The position numbers were made by a program, and so were the translations under genes. From contig SDAL01000002.1 in NCBI GenBank assembly GCA_004153385.1, forward strand, positions 496,001 to 560,000: a DNA stretch of 64,000 nucleotides. The letters run 5' to 3'. The notes beneath the pieces are model-generated. The model had not been told where the DNA came from. It saw only the letters and a program-made list of their open reading frames with translations, and ran no database searches. Source of the DNA: Paracoccaceae bacterium (GTDB taxonomy: Bacteria > Pseudomonadota > Alphaproteobacteria > Rhodobacterales > Rhodobacteraceae). Below, piece after piece: positions 1 to 11,438 of the stretch. Position 1 is the stretch's first letter, and each line of letters opens with the position of its first letter.

Positions 1-1
1 T

Positions 2-466
2 CTGGTGGTGATCGGCATCGGGGTGCGTCCTGCGCTGGATCTGGCCACTCAGGCCGGGTTAACGCTGGCCGAAGGGGACGATGGCGTTTTGGTCAACGGG
101 CAATTCCAGACCTCTGATGCCTCGATATACGCGGTGGGCGATATCGCCAACTATCCCGCCCCCGACGGATCGGGGCGCCGCCGGATCGAGCATTGGGCCC
201 ATGCCGCAGATCAAGGCCGGCATCTGGCACGTGTCCTGCTGGGCGAGACGGGCGATGCGTTTGACCGCGTGCCGTTTTTCTGGACAAAGCAGGGCGATGC
301 CCAGTTGCGCTATACCGGGTATGGCACCGCCCAAGACGGTGCGCGGATCGACGGGGATCTGGCGGCCAAGGATTTCGCTGTGCATTACAATGGCGCGCTT
401 TTGACCTGCAACCGCGATCTGGCCGCGCTAGAGGCCGAGCGCGACTGGGAGGCCGCACTCGGCTGA
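2..466 (+). CDS. NAD(P)/FAD-dependent oxidoreductase (ferredoxin-reductase type), 3' part only
   Basis: The reading frame is open from the first base of the window, so only the C-terminal ~154 residues are present. The segment SIYAVGDIANY is the second FAD-binding motif (TxxxxAxGD type), and VPFFWTKQGDAQLRYTGYG matches the start of the reductase C-terminal domain of ferredoxin/rubredoxin reductases. These enzymes move electrons from NAD(P)H to a ferredoxin that feeds Rieske oxygenases or P450s. The partner and the NAD domain lie outside the window, so the substrate system cannot be told. A GTG at position 5 could be read as a start but falls inside the conserved domain. Confidence 0.85.
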   Translation: MVVIGIGVRPALDLATQAGLTLAEGDDGVLVNGQFQTSDASIYAVGDIANYPAPDGSGRRRIEHWAHAADQGRHLARVLLGETGDAFDRVPFFWTKQGDAQLRYTGYGTAQDGARIDGDLAAKDFAVHYNGALLTCNRDLAALEAERDWEAALG

Positions 467-496
467 TCATGCGATGACCCAACGATCATGCCCTGC

Positions 497-1348
497 TCAG
501 GGGGTGATCGTTACAAACCATGCAAACCGCGCCGTGGCCTTGGGGGCCAGCTCAACGATGTTCGGGCGGTCCTCGATGCGCGCGCCATGCCCGTGTCGCG
601 CGGCCATGCCGTGCCATGGCTCGACACATACGAACGGTGCGCCGGGTGGCTGCCACAGCGCCAGATTGGGCAGATTGGCAAACTGGAAATCAAGGCTCGG
701 GCCGGTGCGCGCGCAGTAGCGCAGGGCCTCTCCGGCGCCCTCGGGAAACAGGGCGGCGTTCTTTTCAAAAAGCTGCGTATCCAGTTCCAGCGTGCCGTTT
801 TGAAACGGGCTGGGGTTCAGGCCATCAGCAATCAGCCCGTCATGAATGCGCATCATCTTCGGCTCGCCACCATTGGCAAGTTCGATCAGATGCGGACCTT
901 GGGCGCCGGGCAGCGGCCAGCGGAAGGCCGGATGGAAGCCAAGGCTGAAGGGCATGGGCACATCGTCTTCATTGATAACGCTGGCCGCCACTTCCAGCGT
1001 TGTGCCCGTTACACGGTGGCTCACACGCAGATTGAAGCGGTAGGGATAGCTTTCGATATCTTCCGAGGGGCGCAGTTCATGGGTTACGAAATCGGCACCG
1101 CTGTCCACGCAGGTAAATGGCAGGCGGCGGGCAAACCCGTGTTGCGCCATGGGGTGGGATTGCCCGCGGATCTCGATCCGGTCGTCGGGCGCGCGGCCCA
1201 CGATGGGAAACAGGATGGGGGAACGCCCGGTCCACCATTGCGCATCCCCATGCCATAGATAGTCCTGTCCACGACATTGCAGCGATTGCATTTCTGCCCC
1301 GAGGTCGGACACGGTTACGCGCAGATCGGTCGATGATATTGTTGTCAT
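497..1348 (-). CDS. Aldose 1-epimerase family protein
   Basis: The 283-residue protein matches the galactose mutarotase/YeaD-like superfamily: an N-terminal LGAEMQSL segment, YLWHGDAQWW and SPILFPIVGR near residues 30-50, HPMAQHGFAR, and a late FVCVEPWHG segment where the general base Glu is expected. It probably interconverts alpha and beta anomers of a hexose or hexose phosphate in the cytoplasm. ATG at 1348 is chosen because GGAAAG lies 8 bases upstream and the product starts with a typical short strand; an upstream ATG at 1393 would add 15 unrelated residues. No sugar catabolism operon is adjacent, so the sugar is unknown. Confidence 0.85.
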   Translation of the reverse strand: MTTISSTDLRVTVSDLGAEMQSLQCRGQDYLWHGDAQWWTGRSPILFPIVGRAPDDRIEIRGQSHPMAQHGFARRLPFTCVDSGADFVTHELRPSEDIESYPYRFNLRVSHRVTGTTLEVAASVINEDDVPMPFSLGFHPAFRWPLPGAQGPHLIELANGGEPKMMRIHDGLIADGLNPSPFQNGTLELDTQLFEKNAALFPEGAGEALRYCARTGPSLDFQFANLPNLALWQPPGAPFVCVEPWHGMAARHGHGARIEDRPNIVELAPKATARFAWFVTITP

Positions 1349-2249
1349 AAGATCAGCTTTCCAAATAATCAGTGTCGTGCGATTTGCGTGCATCGGTGTT
1401 ACGCCTATGCACGCCGATATCGTGTCGGGCCATCAGCTTTGCCAACCACTGGCCGTAGTCTCTGCCAGAACCGTCGCGGGGTCCACGCCGGATAAACGCC
1501 CGCGCCTGTCACAAAACATCGGGCAGGGGTCACGAACAGACCTTTATATGCCCCCGCGCAGGGGAGCGACCAGATAAAATGCTGGACGGCGGCGCGGTTC
1601 ATCTTTCTGGGTGGAGTGTCGCGTTTCGCATGACTATGGCGGGTATCCAGCCCCGACACATCTTCGTCAATCCTGCCATTGCTTCTGCCATCACCAAAAG
1701 CCGGGTGCATCTTTGCGCCCCGTCTGATCGTCGCCGCCATGGACTATGGTGGTCACAGATCAACGATCAGCCGGTCGAATTTGATCGGTGATAGCCGCAA
1801 GATCGCCCCGATCAGATCTTCTTTCAAGGCGCGCGGCCTCAAGGGTGGCGGCTGTCACGCCTTTGAGGGGGGGCCATCGCTTAAAGGCGCGGCATCCGTG
1901 TTCGGGCGTCTTGGATCTGCGCCAGTCGTCGACCCCGCCAGCGTCCGATGGCAACCGATTGGCAATACGCGCAGGATTGGTGGCCAGCCGCAGGGCCCGT
2001 TTCGCCGTAATTTCATGGCCGTCATGGTCTGGAGAGGTCGAAAGCGCGCACGGGCCCCATGCAGCCGTGCCCGATGCGCGCGGTTGGACCGATGGGGTTC
2101 CGTGCCGCCGGAGGACAGCGACTGTGCCTGTATATTGATCAGGGCGACCTTGTTTTTCAGGCCGGCGGTCCCGACACCCGCCGGCAGAGTTTGCACGGGG
2201 GGGAGGATGAAATCCGGGCAACCGGCTATGCGCATCTGGCGGTCTTTAT
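1349..2249. other. Gene-free stretch of about 0.9 kb
   Basis: Several overlapping open frames exist on both strands (for example 1405-1740 minus and 1679-2323 plus), but none gives a recognisable protein. They have no good ribosome site and are rich in Arg, Pro and Gly, as random frames in GC-rich DNA are. I read it as non-coding or as decayed sequence. Confidence 0.5.
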
Positions 2250-2278
2250 CAAAAAACGGCGGGCACATGGCCCGCCGT
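2250..2278 (-). terminator. Rho-independent terminator of parE
   Basis: A perfect 9-bp stem ACGGCGGGC/GCCCGCCGT with a 5-base loop lies 6 bases past the parE stop codon. On the minus strand it is followed by a run of six T. Confidence 0.9.
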
Positions 2279-2283
2279 TGGTA

Positions 2284-4242
2284 TCAGACATCCAATTCTT
2301 GGACAAACTGTGCGTTGGCTTGAATATACTGGAACCGCAACTCCGGCTTTTTACCCATCAGGCGCTCGACCAGATCGGAGGTTTCCCCGCCCAGATCATC
2401 GTCGATCGTCACGCGGATCAGCTTGCGGGTGGCGGGGTCCATGGTGGTTTCCTTCAGGTCCTTGGCGTCCATCTCGCCCAGACCCTTGAACCGCTGCACA
2501 TCGATCTTGCCGCGCCCGCCAAGGCCCTTGGCCAGCCATTCCTCTTTTTCCGCTTCGCTGGCCACATACATCCGCTTGGCGCCTTGGGTCAGGCGATACA
2601 GCGGCGGGCACGCCAGATACAGGTGGCCATGATCGATCAGCGGGCGCATCTGGGTGAAAAAGAACGTCATCAAGAGCGAGGCGATATGCGCCCCGTCCAC
2701 ATCTGCATCGGTCATGATGATGATCTTGTCGTAGCGCAGATCATCCACCTTGAAGCGGGTGCCAAGCCCCACGCCCAAGGCCTCGCACAGATCGTTGATC
2801 TCTGCGTTGGAGCCAAGCTTGGACGAGGCCGCCCCCAAGACGTTCAGGATTTTCCCCTTGAGCGGCAAAAGCGCCTGTGTCTCGCGTTTGCGCGCGCCTT
2901 TGGCCGAGCCGCCAGCCGAATCCCCTTCTACGATGAATAGCTCTGTGTTCTCGCGGTTCTTGGCCGTGCAGTCGGTCAGCTTGCCGGGAAGGCGCAGTTT
3001 CTTTGTGGCCGATTTGCGAGCGGTTTCCTTTTCCTGACGCCGCTTGAGACGTTCTTCGGCACGCAGGATCAGGAAATCGAGGATGGCGCCTGCGGATTTC
3101 GTGTCGGAGGCCAGCCAGTTGTCGAAATGGTCGCGTACCGCGTTTTCCACCAGCCGCTGGGCCTCGACCGTGGCCAGCCGGTCTTTGGTCTGGCCCACGA
3201 ATTCCGGCTCGCGGATAAAGCATGATACCAGCGCACAGCCGCCCGTAATCAGATCGTCACGGGTGATATTGGCGGCTTTCTTGTTGCTGACCAACTCGCC
3301 ATAGGCGCGGATGCCCTTCAAAATCGCGGCCCAGAATCCTGCCTCATGCGTGCCGCCTTCGGGCGTTGGCACGGTGTTACAGTAGGATTGCAGATAGCCA
3401 TCGCGCGAGGGGGTCCAGTTGATCGCCCATTCGACCGATCCCGGCACTTTGAATTTCTCGCGGAAATCCACCTTGCCGGCAAAGGGCCGTTCTGCATAGA
3501 CGCTGGCCTTGCCCATGGTTTCGTTCAGATAATCCGCCAATCCGCCCGGGAAATGGAACACCGCCTCGGTCGGGGTCTCGCCATCGTCAATGGCTGTTTT
3601 CCAGCGGATTTCCACGCCAGAGAACAGATAGGCCTTGGAGCGCACCATTTTCATCAGCCGCGCGGGCTTGAACCGGTGATGGCCGAAAATCTGTTCGTCG
3701 GCATGGAAGGTCACTTGGGTGCCGCGCCGGTTCGGAGCGGCGCCGATTTTCTCGACCGGTCCTTGTGGCACGCCGCGTATGAAGCGCTGTTCGAACAATT
3801 CCTTGTTTTTGGCCACCTGCACGACCATCAGATCGGACAATGCATTGACCACCGACGCGCCCACCCCGTGAAGGCCGCCCGATGTGGCATAGGCGTCGCC
3901 CGAAAACTTTCCGCCTGCGTGCAGGGTGCATAAAATCACCTCTAGCGCGGATTTGCCCGGAAATTTCGGATGCGGATCAATCGGGATGCCACGGCCGTTA
4001 TCACGCACGACCAGCGAATAATCCTCCAGCAACTCGACCTCGATGCGGCTGGCATGACCTGCCACTGCCTCGTCCATGGAGTTGTCGAGGATCTCTGCAA
4101 GCATATGGTGAAGCGCGCGCTCGTCCGTGCCGCCGATATACATGCCCGGGCGTTTGCGAACAGGTTCGAGCCCTTCGAGCACCTCGATCGAGGAAGCGTC
4201 ATAGGTAGATTCGGACTGGGTAGACAAAAGATCGTCGGCCAT
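2284..4242 (-). CDS. parE: DNA topoisomerase IV subunit B
   Basis: The protein is 652 residues, the length of ParE and about 150 shorter than most GyrB. The GHKL ATPase domain shows RPGMYIGG, EILDNSMDEA, DNGRGIP and the GGLHGVGASVVNALS ATP lid. The Toprim domain carries EGDSAGGSAKGARKR and DADVDGAH for metal binding, and the C-terminus ends soon after QRFKGLGEM. With ParC it decatenates daughter chromosomes. The start at 4242 gives MADDLLST and has AAGAG upstream; an ATG at 4257 is also possible but lacks a ribosome site. parC is not in the window, and the gene stands alone with its own terminator. Confidence 0.95.
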   Translation of the reverse strand: MADDLLSTQSESTYDASSIEVLEGLEPVRKRPGMYIGGTDERALHHMLAEILDNSMDEAVAGHASRIEVELLEDYSLVVRDNGRGIPIDPHPKFPGKSALEVILCTLHAGGKFSGDAYATSGGLHGVGASVVNALSDLMVVQVAKNKELFEQRFIRGVPQGPVEKIGAAPNRRGTQVTFHADEQIFGHHRFKPARLMKMVRSKAYLFSGVEIRWKTAIDDGETPTEAVFHFPGGLADYLNETMGKASVYAERPFAGKVDFREKFKVPGSVEWAINWTPSRDGYLQSYCNTVPTPEGGTHEAGFWAAILKGIRAYGELVSNKKAANITRDDLITGGCALVSCFIREPEFVGQTKDRLATVEAQRLVENAVRDHFDNWLASDTKSAGAILDFLILRAEERLKRRQEKETARKSATKKLRLPGKLTDCTAKNRENTELFIVEGDSAGGSAKGARKRETQALLPLKGKILNVLGAASSKLGSNAEINDLCEALGVGLGTRFKVDDLRYDKIIIMTDADVDGAHIASLLMTFFFTQMRPLIDHGHLYLACPPLYRLTQGAKRMYVASEAEKEEWLAKGLGGRGKIDVQRFKGLGEMDAKDLKETTMDPATRKLIRVTIDDDLGGETSDLVERLMGKKPELRFQYIQANAQFVQELDV

Positions 4243-4640
4243 CTGCTCGCTCTTCATTAGGGGATTGGTCTTGAGGGATACAGCACCCAAGGGGCGTGGG
4301 GCAAGGTGATCTGTCGCGCTGGTACGAAACTAGCCCAGATCATACGGCCTTCGGGGGCAGGGTGGCCCGATGGGCTGTGCCAGATGTCTGATGCGCCGCA
4401 GCCCCCATGCACAGGCAAGACATGTGATGAAAAAAGCCATGCCGTGCCCCCGCGCGCGATCATGTCCGCGCACCCGATTGTGATCCCGCGCTTGGGCACA
4501 CAGGTTTTTTACGCTATAAAAGGGGCCTTCGGGTGACAGGTTGGCCCCGGGGGGACGCCAGTTTCCACTGGCCGATTGACTGTTTTCATGCACCATGCGA
4601 CGGGCAAATTCATTTGACCGTTTGATCAAGGTTTTTCGTT
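4243..4640. other. Divergent promoter region of parE and the MATE gene
   Basis: About 400 bases lie between two divergent genes. No convincing gene is seen. The part at 4500-4530 (TTTTTTACGCTATAAAAG) is AT-rich against its surroundings and is a plausible promoter area. Confidence 0.4.
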
Positions 4641-6068
4641 ATGAGCCCCAATAATACCACTTCGACCCAACCAGAGGCCGTGACGACCCCGAATGCCCCC
4701 ACCCGTTCGCCTGCAATGAGCTGGGGAGGGCATACACGGGCGATCTTGGTTCTGGGGTTGCCGTTGATCGGGTCCAATATCGCCCAAGCCGCGCTTGGTG
4801 TGACAGATACGATCATGCTGGGCTGGTATGGTGTGCCGGAACTGGCGGCGGTGGTATTGGGCACCAACTATCTGTTCTTTTTCTTTCTGTTCGGGACCGG
4901 TTTTGCGAATGCGGTGATCGGGCGTGTGTCTATGGCGCTAGGCGCCAATGACGACACGCAGGCGCGGCGCGATACGCGTATGGCGTTGTGGCTGTCGTTG
5001 CTGTTCGGCGTGATCTGCCTGCCCGCGTTGTGGTTTTCCGCGCCCGCCCTGCTGGCATTGGGCCAACCGCCAGAACTGGCGCAGATGGCACAGGATTATC
5101 TGCGCATCGCGGGTTTCGGCATTTTGCCGATGTTGGTGATTGCGGTTTTGCGGGGATATCTCTCGGCCCAGGAACGCACCCAGATGGTGCTTTGGGTCAC
5201 GCTTGGTTCGGTTGCGCTGAATGCGGCGCTGAACTGGGTGCTGATCTTCGGCAATCTTGGCTTTGCGCGCATGGGGGTCGAGGGGGCGGCCCTTGCCTCG
5301 CTTATCGTGCAACTGGCGGGGGCGGTTTTGCTGGTGATCTATGCCACACGTGCGCGGGGCCTGCGCGAGGTTAATCTATTACAGCGGTTCTGGCGTCCCG
5401 ACTGGTCGGCCTTTTTCGCCGTGGCGCAGATGGGCCTGCCCATCGGGATGACGATCATGGCCGAGGCGTCGATGTTCCAGCTGGCCACCATTATGGTCGG
5501 CTGGCTGGGCACGGTTCCGCTGGCTGCGCACGGGATCGTCATGGAGATATCGGTACTGGCCTTTATGTTCCACATGGGGCTGGCCAATGCCGCCACAGTG
5601 CGTGCAGGGCGTGCACATGGCGCGCGCGACAGTCTGCGGCTGAAGCGCGGCGGGATTGTGGTGACGCTGATGGCGCTGGTGATCGTAGCGGTCACGCTTG
5701 TCGTGTTCCTGACCATCCCCGAACAATTGATCAGCCTGTTTTTGAACACTTCGGAGCCTGAGGCGGCCACAATCATCCTTCTGGGGGCTGGTATTCTGGC
5801 CGTATCGGGGCTGTTCCAGCTGTTTGATTCGCTGCAAGTGATTGCAATGGGGCTGCTGCGCGGTGTGCAAGATACCCGTGTGCCGATGTGGATCGCATTG
5901 GCCAGCTACTGGCTGATCGGCATGCCATCGGGGTATGGCTTGGGCGTGATCGGGCCATTCGGAGCGGTCGGTGTGTGGCTGGGTCTGGCAATCGGTCTGG
6001 GTGCGGCAAGCGTGATGCTGTCGTGGCGCTTCTGGCGGCGCAACTGGATTATGGAGTCAGTCAGCTGA
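4641..6068 (+). CDS. MATE family multidrug efflux transporter
   Basis: The 475-residue protein has about twelve hydrophobic membrane segments and two homologous MatE halves. Recognisable pieces are LGLPLIGSNIAQAALGVTDT in TM1, YLRIAGFGILP, and AHGIVMEISVLAFMFHMGLA in the second half, as in NorM-like Na+ or H+ coupled drug antiporters of the inner membrane. The N-terminal ~28 residues before the first membrane segment are Thr/Pro rich and probably cytoplasmic. It is a single-gene unit divergent from parE. The drug spectrum cannot be predicted. Confidence 0.92.
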   Translation: MSPNNTTSTQPEAVTTPNAPTRSPAMSWGGHTRAILVLGLPLIGSNIAQAALGVTDTIMLGWYGVPELAAVVLGTNYLFFFFLFGTGFANAVIGRVSMALGANDDTQARRDTRMALWLSLLFGVICLPALWFSAPALLALGQPPELAQMAQDYLRIAGFGILPMLVIAVLRGYLSAQERTQMVLWVTLGSVALNAALNWVLIFGNLGFARMGVEGAALASLIVQLAGAVLLVIYATRARGLREVNLLQRFWRPDWSAFFAVAQMGLPIGMTIMAEASMFQLATIMVGWLGTVPLAAHGIVMEISVLAFMFHMGLANAATVRAGRAHGARDSLRLKRGGIVVTLMALVIVAVTLVVFLTIPEQLISLFLNTSEPEAATIILLGAGILAVSGLFQLFDSLQVIAMGLLRGVQDTRVPMWIALASYWLIGMPSGYGLGVIGPFGAVGVWLGLAIGLGAASVMLSWRFWRRNWIMESVS

Positions 6069-6200
6069 TACCCTGCGCCTTTGTCGGGGGCGTGGGCGTG
6101 CCGGTGTGATCTGGACCCTACACCTGTCGACGCATTGCAAGCTGACCGGCGCCGCCGTGGTAGGCATAAGGCGTTCCACGGCCGCGCCGGTCGGATGCTG

Positions 6201-7870
<1,670 letters not shown>

Positions 7871-7874
<4 letters not shown>

Positions 7875-8152
7875 GCGACGTCATCGAAACCCCAGAGGCA
7901 CGGCTGAAGCGGCTGCGGATGCGCAGCTGGCGGCGTGGCACCAAGGAAATGGATATGGTGCTGGGCCCCTATGCCGATGCGAATTTGGCGCAGATGGACG
8001 AGGCCACCTTGACGCTTTATGATGCGTTGCTCGATGAATATGATCCCGATCTGTATTTGTGGGTGTCGGGCGCGCGTCCTTGCCCGCCGGAATACCTCGA
8101 TTTGCTTGCAATTATCGCCGCATTTGCCCGTACACGGCGCCCGGGCGCGTAA
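7871..8152 (+). CDS. sdhE: Succinate dehydrogenase assembly factor SdhE (FAD assembly factor)
   Basis: The 93-residue protein shows the family signature RRGTKEMDMVLGPYAD (RGxxE motif) near residues 21-36 and the later LYDALLDEYDPDLYLW segment. SdhE helps covalent flavinylation of the SdhA subunit of succinate dehydrogenase. It overlaps the XRE regulator by 4 bases, which is an unusual partner for this gene. The sdh genes are not in the window. Confidence 0.92.
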
Positions 8153-8253
8153 ACATGTGGCCCCGTCCGCAGGGGCCGTGCATTTGTTTACCGATTATTT
8201 GGGGAATTGCGTCACTGTGATCCGGACCTAGAGGGCCGAACACGGAGGGCGGA

Positions 8254-8769
8254 ATGCGAATAGATCCCCATGCAGGTCAGATGACCGATGACCGGCCCCG
8301 CGCGGGGCCGGAGATGTTGGCAGGTTATCTTGAAACACTCGCATTGGTGGAACGTTTGCACCGCCTGATGCTGGATGTCATCAAAGACGAGTTCGAACGG
8401 CTGGGGATTATCGAGATCAACGCCGTTCAGGCCTTGTTGCTGTTTAACGTGGGCGACCACGAGGTGACGGCGGGCGAGTTGAAAAGCCGCGGTTTCTATC
8501 AGGGCTCGAATGTCAGCTATAACCTTAAAAAACTGGTCCAGACCGGATTTTTGCATCACCACCGCAGCGAGCAGGACCGGCGCACTGTGCGCATACGTCT
8601 GACCTCCAAGGGGCAGCGTTTGCACGATACAATGCGCGATCTGTTCTTTCGTCATGCCGAGGGGGTCATGGCCACTCAAGTCGCCGATGAGGCGCAGTTG
8701 GCGATGCTGAACACCCGTTTGCACGGGTTGGAACGCTATTGGATGGAGCAGATCCGCTATATTTACTAG
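8254..8769 (+). CDS. MarR-type winged-helix regulator, LdtR-like
   Basis: The 171-residue protein closely follows the alphaproteobacterial LdtR group: LETLALVERLHRLMLDVIKDEFERL, INAVQALLLFNVGDHEVTAGEL, YQGSNVSYNLKKLVQ as recognition helix region, and RSEQDRRTVRIRLTSKGQ for the wing. LdtR regulators have been linked to cell-wall and stress genes. GGAGG lies 6 bases before the ATG at 8254; ATG 8281 would remove only a variable N-terminus. It stands alone, with no target gene next to it. Confidence 0.82.
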   Translation: MRIDPHAGQMTDDRPRAGPEMLAGYLETLALVERLHRLMLDVIKDEFERLGIIEINAVQALLLFNVGDHEVTAGELKSRGFYQGSNVSYNLKKLVQTGFLHHHRSEQDRRTVRIRLTSKGQRLHDTMRDLFFRHAEGVMATQVADEAQLAMLNTRLHGLERYWMEQIRYIY

Positions 8770-9680
8770 GCGCCAGACTGATTGGTCTAGAGCCGGAACC
8801 GAGGGTCTTTGCGCGCGTAACCGCATAATGCAAGACCTGCGGCGATCTGTTATGGCAGGGCGCAATGCGAGGCCAGCCTTTACGGCGTCCGAACATGACC
8901 CGATGCGACATGACCCGATGCGATGGCGCGTTTTTTGCCGAATTTTTCGGGCGACATTCATCCACGGCTGCCCCGCGTGATCCCGGTCCCGATCAAGGGT
9001 CCGCAGGCGCGGCCGGCATAAGCCCCGGATTTTCCGGTACCCGATCTGCTGATGGTTCAGGCGCGTCACCAAACCCGTGGCAACGGTATAATGTCTCACC
9101 TGATCTTCGGTGACAAAGGCGCGGATCGGGGGGCGTTGATTGTGGCAGGTCTCTGCATGTCGCCTTTCACGCGCCCTATCAGCCCGAAAGGCCACCTTAT
9201 CGATACCGCGGGCCGAATGCCTTAGGACGCGCGCCATGGCAGATCGCGCCGCGCATGCTGGCCGTCTGATAGGGGTATGACGCCGCTCCCGCCATGATCG
9301 GCCGTGCAAGCTCCGATATTCTGCCATCGGGGCCAGTGGGGCTTTGGGTGGTCATCTTGCTTTTGAGGGCCACTTCAGTGCAAGCCGTTGCGATTATGCA
9401 ATGTCGCCGCCGAGCACACGCCTGTGATTGGCGTGCTGGTTTGCGCAGACTATGGCACCCGACCGTACCATCTGCCCGTCATTCAGGCAGAAAGGATGGC
9501 GCATCACCTCCCTTGGATTTTGAGGTCTTTCATCAACAGGCCGAGAGCCAGCACTACACCTTGTCAAAGTTACTGCATTTTCCCTGACGGTTGGGGGCGT
9601 GCGCGGCAGACCAGACGGTTTGCACGTTGACAGCGCGGGTATCTGATCGCAGGCTTCGCATCGAATGGCAGGAGGATGCG
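8770..9680. other. Gene-free stretch of about 0.9 kb
   Basis: No recognisable gene is seen. A long minus-strand frame (8212-9327) runs antisense through the LdtR-like gene and has an Arg/His-rich composition typical of a shadow frame. A 15-bp unit is repeated exactly twice in tandem at 8893-8922. Confidence 0.45.
8893..8922. repeat. Two tandem copies of a 15-bp unit
   Basis: The unit ACATGACCCGATGCG occurs at 8893-8907 and again at 8908-8922 without mismatch. No function is evident. Confidence 0.8.
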
Positions 9681-10064
9681 ATGGAAAAAGATGCGTCGAT
9701 CAATGTGTTGGGTCAGCCGCTGGAGCCATGTTCCTACGCCCCCGAGACCGGTTTTTTTCGCGATGGGCATTGTAATACATGCGCGCAGGATCGGGGCAGC
9801 CACACGGTATGTGCCTTGATGACGAAAGAATTCCTCGCATGGTCCAGCTATATCGGGAATGATCTGAGCACACCACGACCGGAGTTCGGGTTTGCCGGGC
9901 TGAAACCGGGGGACAGGTGGTGCCTGTGTGCGGGCCGGTTCATGGAGGCCCATGACGAAGGGTGCGCCCCGCAACTTGTGCTGGAAGCCACCCATCAACG
10001 GGCATTGGATGTGATCTCCATGGATGTGCTGCGTTTGCACCGGTATCTGTCGCCATTTGAATGA
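9681..10064 (+). CDS. DUF2237 family protein
   Basis: The 127-residue protein fits the whole DUF2237 family: INVLGQPLEPCS at the start, TGFFRDGHC, GSHTVCALMTKEFL, GNDLSTPRPEFGFAGLKPGD, WCLCAGRF and VLEATHQRALDV. The family is cytoplasmic, widespread in bacteria and of unknown function. Conserved Cys residues (in PCS, GHC, VCA and WCLC) suggest metal or redox chemistry, which is my inference. GGAGG sits 6 bases before the ATG at 9681; the upstream part of the frame has no family match. Confidence 0.9.
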   Translation: MEKDASINVLGQPLEPCSYAPETGFFRDGHCNTCAQDRGSHTVCALMTKEFLAWSSYIGNDLSTPRPEFGFAGLKPGDRWCLCAGRFMEAHDEGCAPQLVLEATHQRALDVISMDVLRLHRYLSPFE

Positions 10065-10149
10065 CCGATCCGCAGTACTGGCCGGACATATCACATAAGG
10101 GCCGCGTGGCCGGCACCGGCCACCGCGTCATCAAAGGCTATGATTTGTG

Positions 10150-10180
10150 CTATGTGCCCCCGGGCGACGGGGGCACATAG
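10150..10180. terminator. Perfect 12-bp inverted repeat between convergent genes
   Basis: CTATGTGCCCCC and GGGGGCACATAG are separated by seven bases. It lies between the convergent DUF2237 gene and epmA. Neither side has a T run, so a termination role is likely by position but not proven. Confidence 0.55.
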
Positions 10181-10267
10181 CAAAGGGGCGCAAGAGGCTT
10201 GTGGTGCACTTGAAAAGGGGGCACGTCCTTGCGAAGCCGCGCCTTCAAACACGCATGTCGTGCACAA

Positions 10268-11311
10268 TTAACAGGTTGCGACCGGGGTCCAGATGATATC
10301 GTCGATCCTGGGGGCATGCGTGGCCAAGGCCACGAGCCGATCAAACCCCAGTGCAATACCACAGGCGTCGGGCATGATTTCCAAAGCGTGCAGAAAATCC
10401 TCGTCAATCGGATAGGTCTCGCCGTAGATCCGCTGCTTTTCAGTCATTTCCGCCTCGAACCGCTGACGCTGCTCGGCGGGGTCGGTCAATTCGCCGAAGC
10501 CATTGGCAAGCTCTACCCCGCAGGCATAAAGCTCGAAGCGTTCTGACACGCGCGGATCGTCATTGCAGCGCTGTGCAAGCGCCGCCTCCACTGCGGGATA
10601 ACGGTCCAGAAGGGTGGGCCGACCATGGCCCAGATGCGGCTCTACCAGATGCACAAGCAGTTTCGAGAAAAGGTCTGACCACGTGTCGTCTGCGGCAAAT
10701 GCGAAACCGATGGCCTGTGCACGCGTGCGAAGCTGTGCCAGATCCGGCGCACCATCCGCACCAAGGCAGGCCAGCAGATCTATACCTGCATATCTGGTGA
10801 ACGCATCCGCCACCGATAGGCGTTCGGCCTGAGCGAACGGATCGCAGCGCGCGCCATTGTGGAAAAACTCCGCCACATGCGTGGTGCTGGCCGCAAGACG
10901 CATCAAGGCCACACAATCGTCCATCAAAGCCGTATAGGGCGTGTGGGTGCGGTACCATTCCAGCATGGTGAATTCGGGGCTGTGGCGGGCACCGCGTTCG
11001 CGATTGCGCCATACATGGGTCAGCGCAAAAATGCGCGTCTCGCCGGCGGCCAGCAGTTTTTTCATCGCAAACTCCGGCGATGTATGAAGATACATCGGAT
11101 GGGGTTGGCCGTCATTGCCGATCATCGTGGTGCCAAAGGCGTGCAGATGTGCCTCGTTTCCGGGGCTGGTTTGCAGGCAGGCGGGGTCCACCTCGATGAA
11201 CTCCCTATCGGTCAGCCACGTGCGGATGGCCGTCTGTATCCGGTTGCGCGCCAGAAGCAGGGGCCGCCTGTCGGCGTGGCGCGATGGATCCCACCAGGCT
11301 GTTTCGCGCAT
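10268..11311 (-). CDS. epmA: EF-P lysine lysyltransferase EpmA (GenX/PoxA)
   Basis: The 347-residue protein is a class-II lysyl-tRNA-synthetase paralogue without the anticodon-binding domain: motif 2 region THVWRNRERGARHSPEFTMLEWY and motif 3 region ACGIALGFDRLVAL are clear, and the chain starts directly in the catalytic domain. EpmA attaches beta-lysine to the conserved lysine of EF-P. Its substrate gene efp is divergent 127 bases away. AAGGAG precedes the ATG at 11311 by 10 bases. The lysine 2,3-aminomutase EpmB is not in the window. Confidence 0.93.
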   Translation of the reverse strand: MRETAWWDPSRHADRRPLLLARNRIQTAIRTWLTDREFIEVDPACLQTSPGNEAHLHAFGTTMIGNDGQPHPMYLHTSPEFAMKKLLAAGETRIFALTHVWRNRERGARHSPEFTMLEWYRTHTPYTALMDDCVALMRLAASTTHVAEFFHNGARCDPFAQAERLSVADAFTRYAGIDLLACLGADGAPDLAQLRTRAQAIGFAFAADDTWSDLFSKLLVHLVEPHLGHGRPTLLDRYPAVEAALAQRCNDDPRVSERFELYACGVELANGFGELTDPAEQRQRFEAEMTEKQRIYGETYPIDEDFLHALEIMPDACGIALGFDRLVALATHAPRIDDIIWTPVATC

Positions 11312-11438
11312 CGATCCGTCTCTCCTTGGGGCTTTAAGCTGGAATTCGGTCAGCAAATAGTTTAGGCGACGAGGCATCCGGGCGCCAGAGCCTGTCTATC
11401 ATCCGCCCGTATCGCGGCGTTTTGTTAAAGGAATACCC

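Noticed and set aside
2059-2940. 293-codon plus-strand frame
   Set aside because: Antisense to parE and crosses its terminator; no match.
2284-4242. GyrB
   Set aside because: Length 652 without the GyrB insert and ending right after the Toprim C-terminal part fits ParE better.
8212-9327. 371-codon open frame on the minus strand
   Set aside because: Runs antisense through the clear LdtR-like gene, is rich in Arg and His, has no family match.
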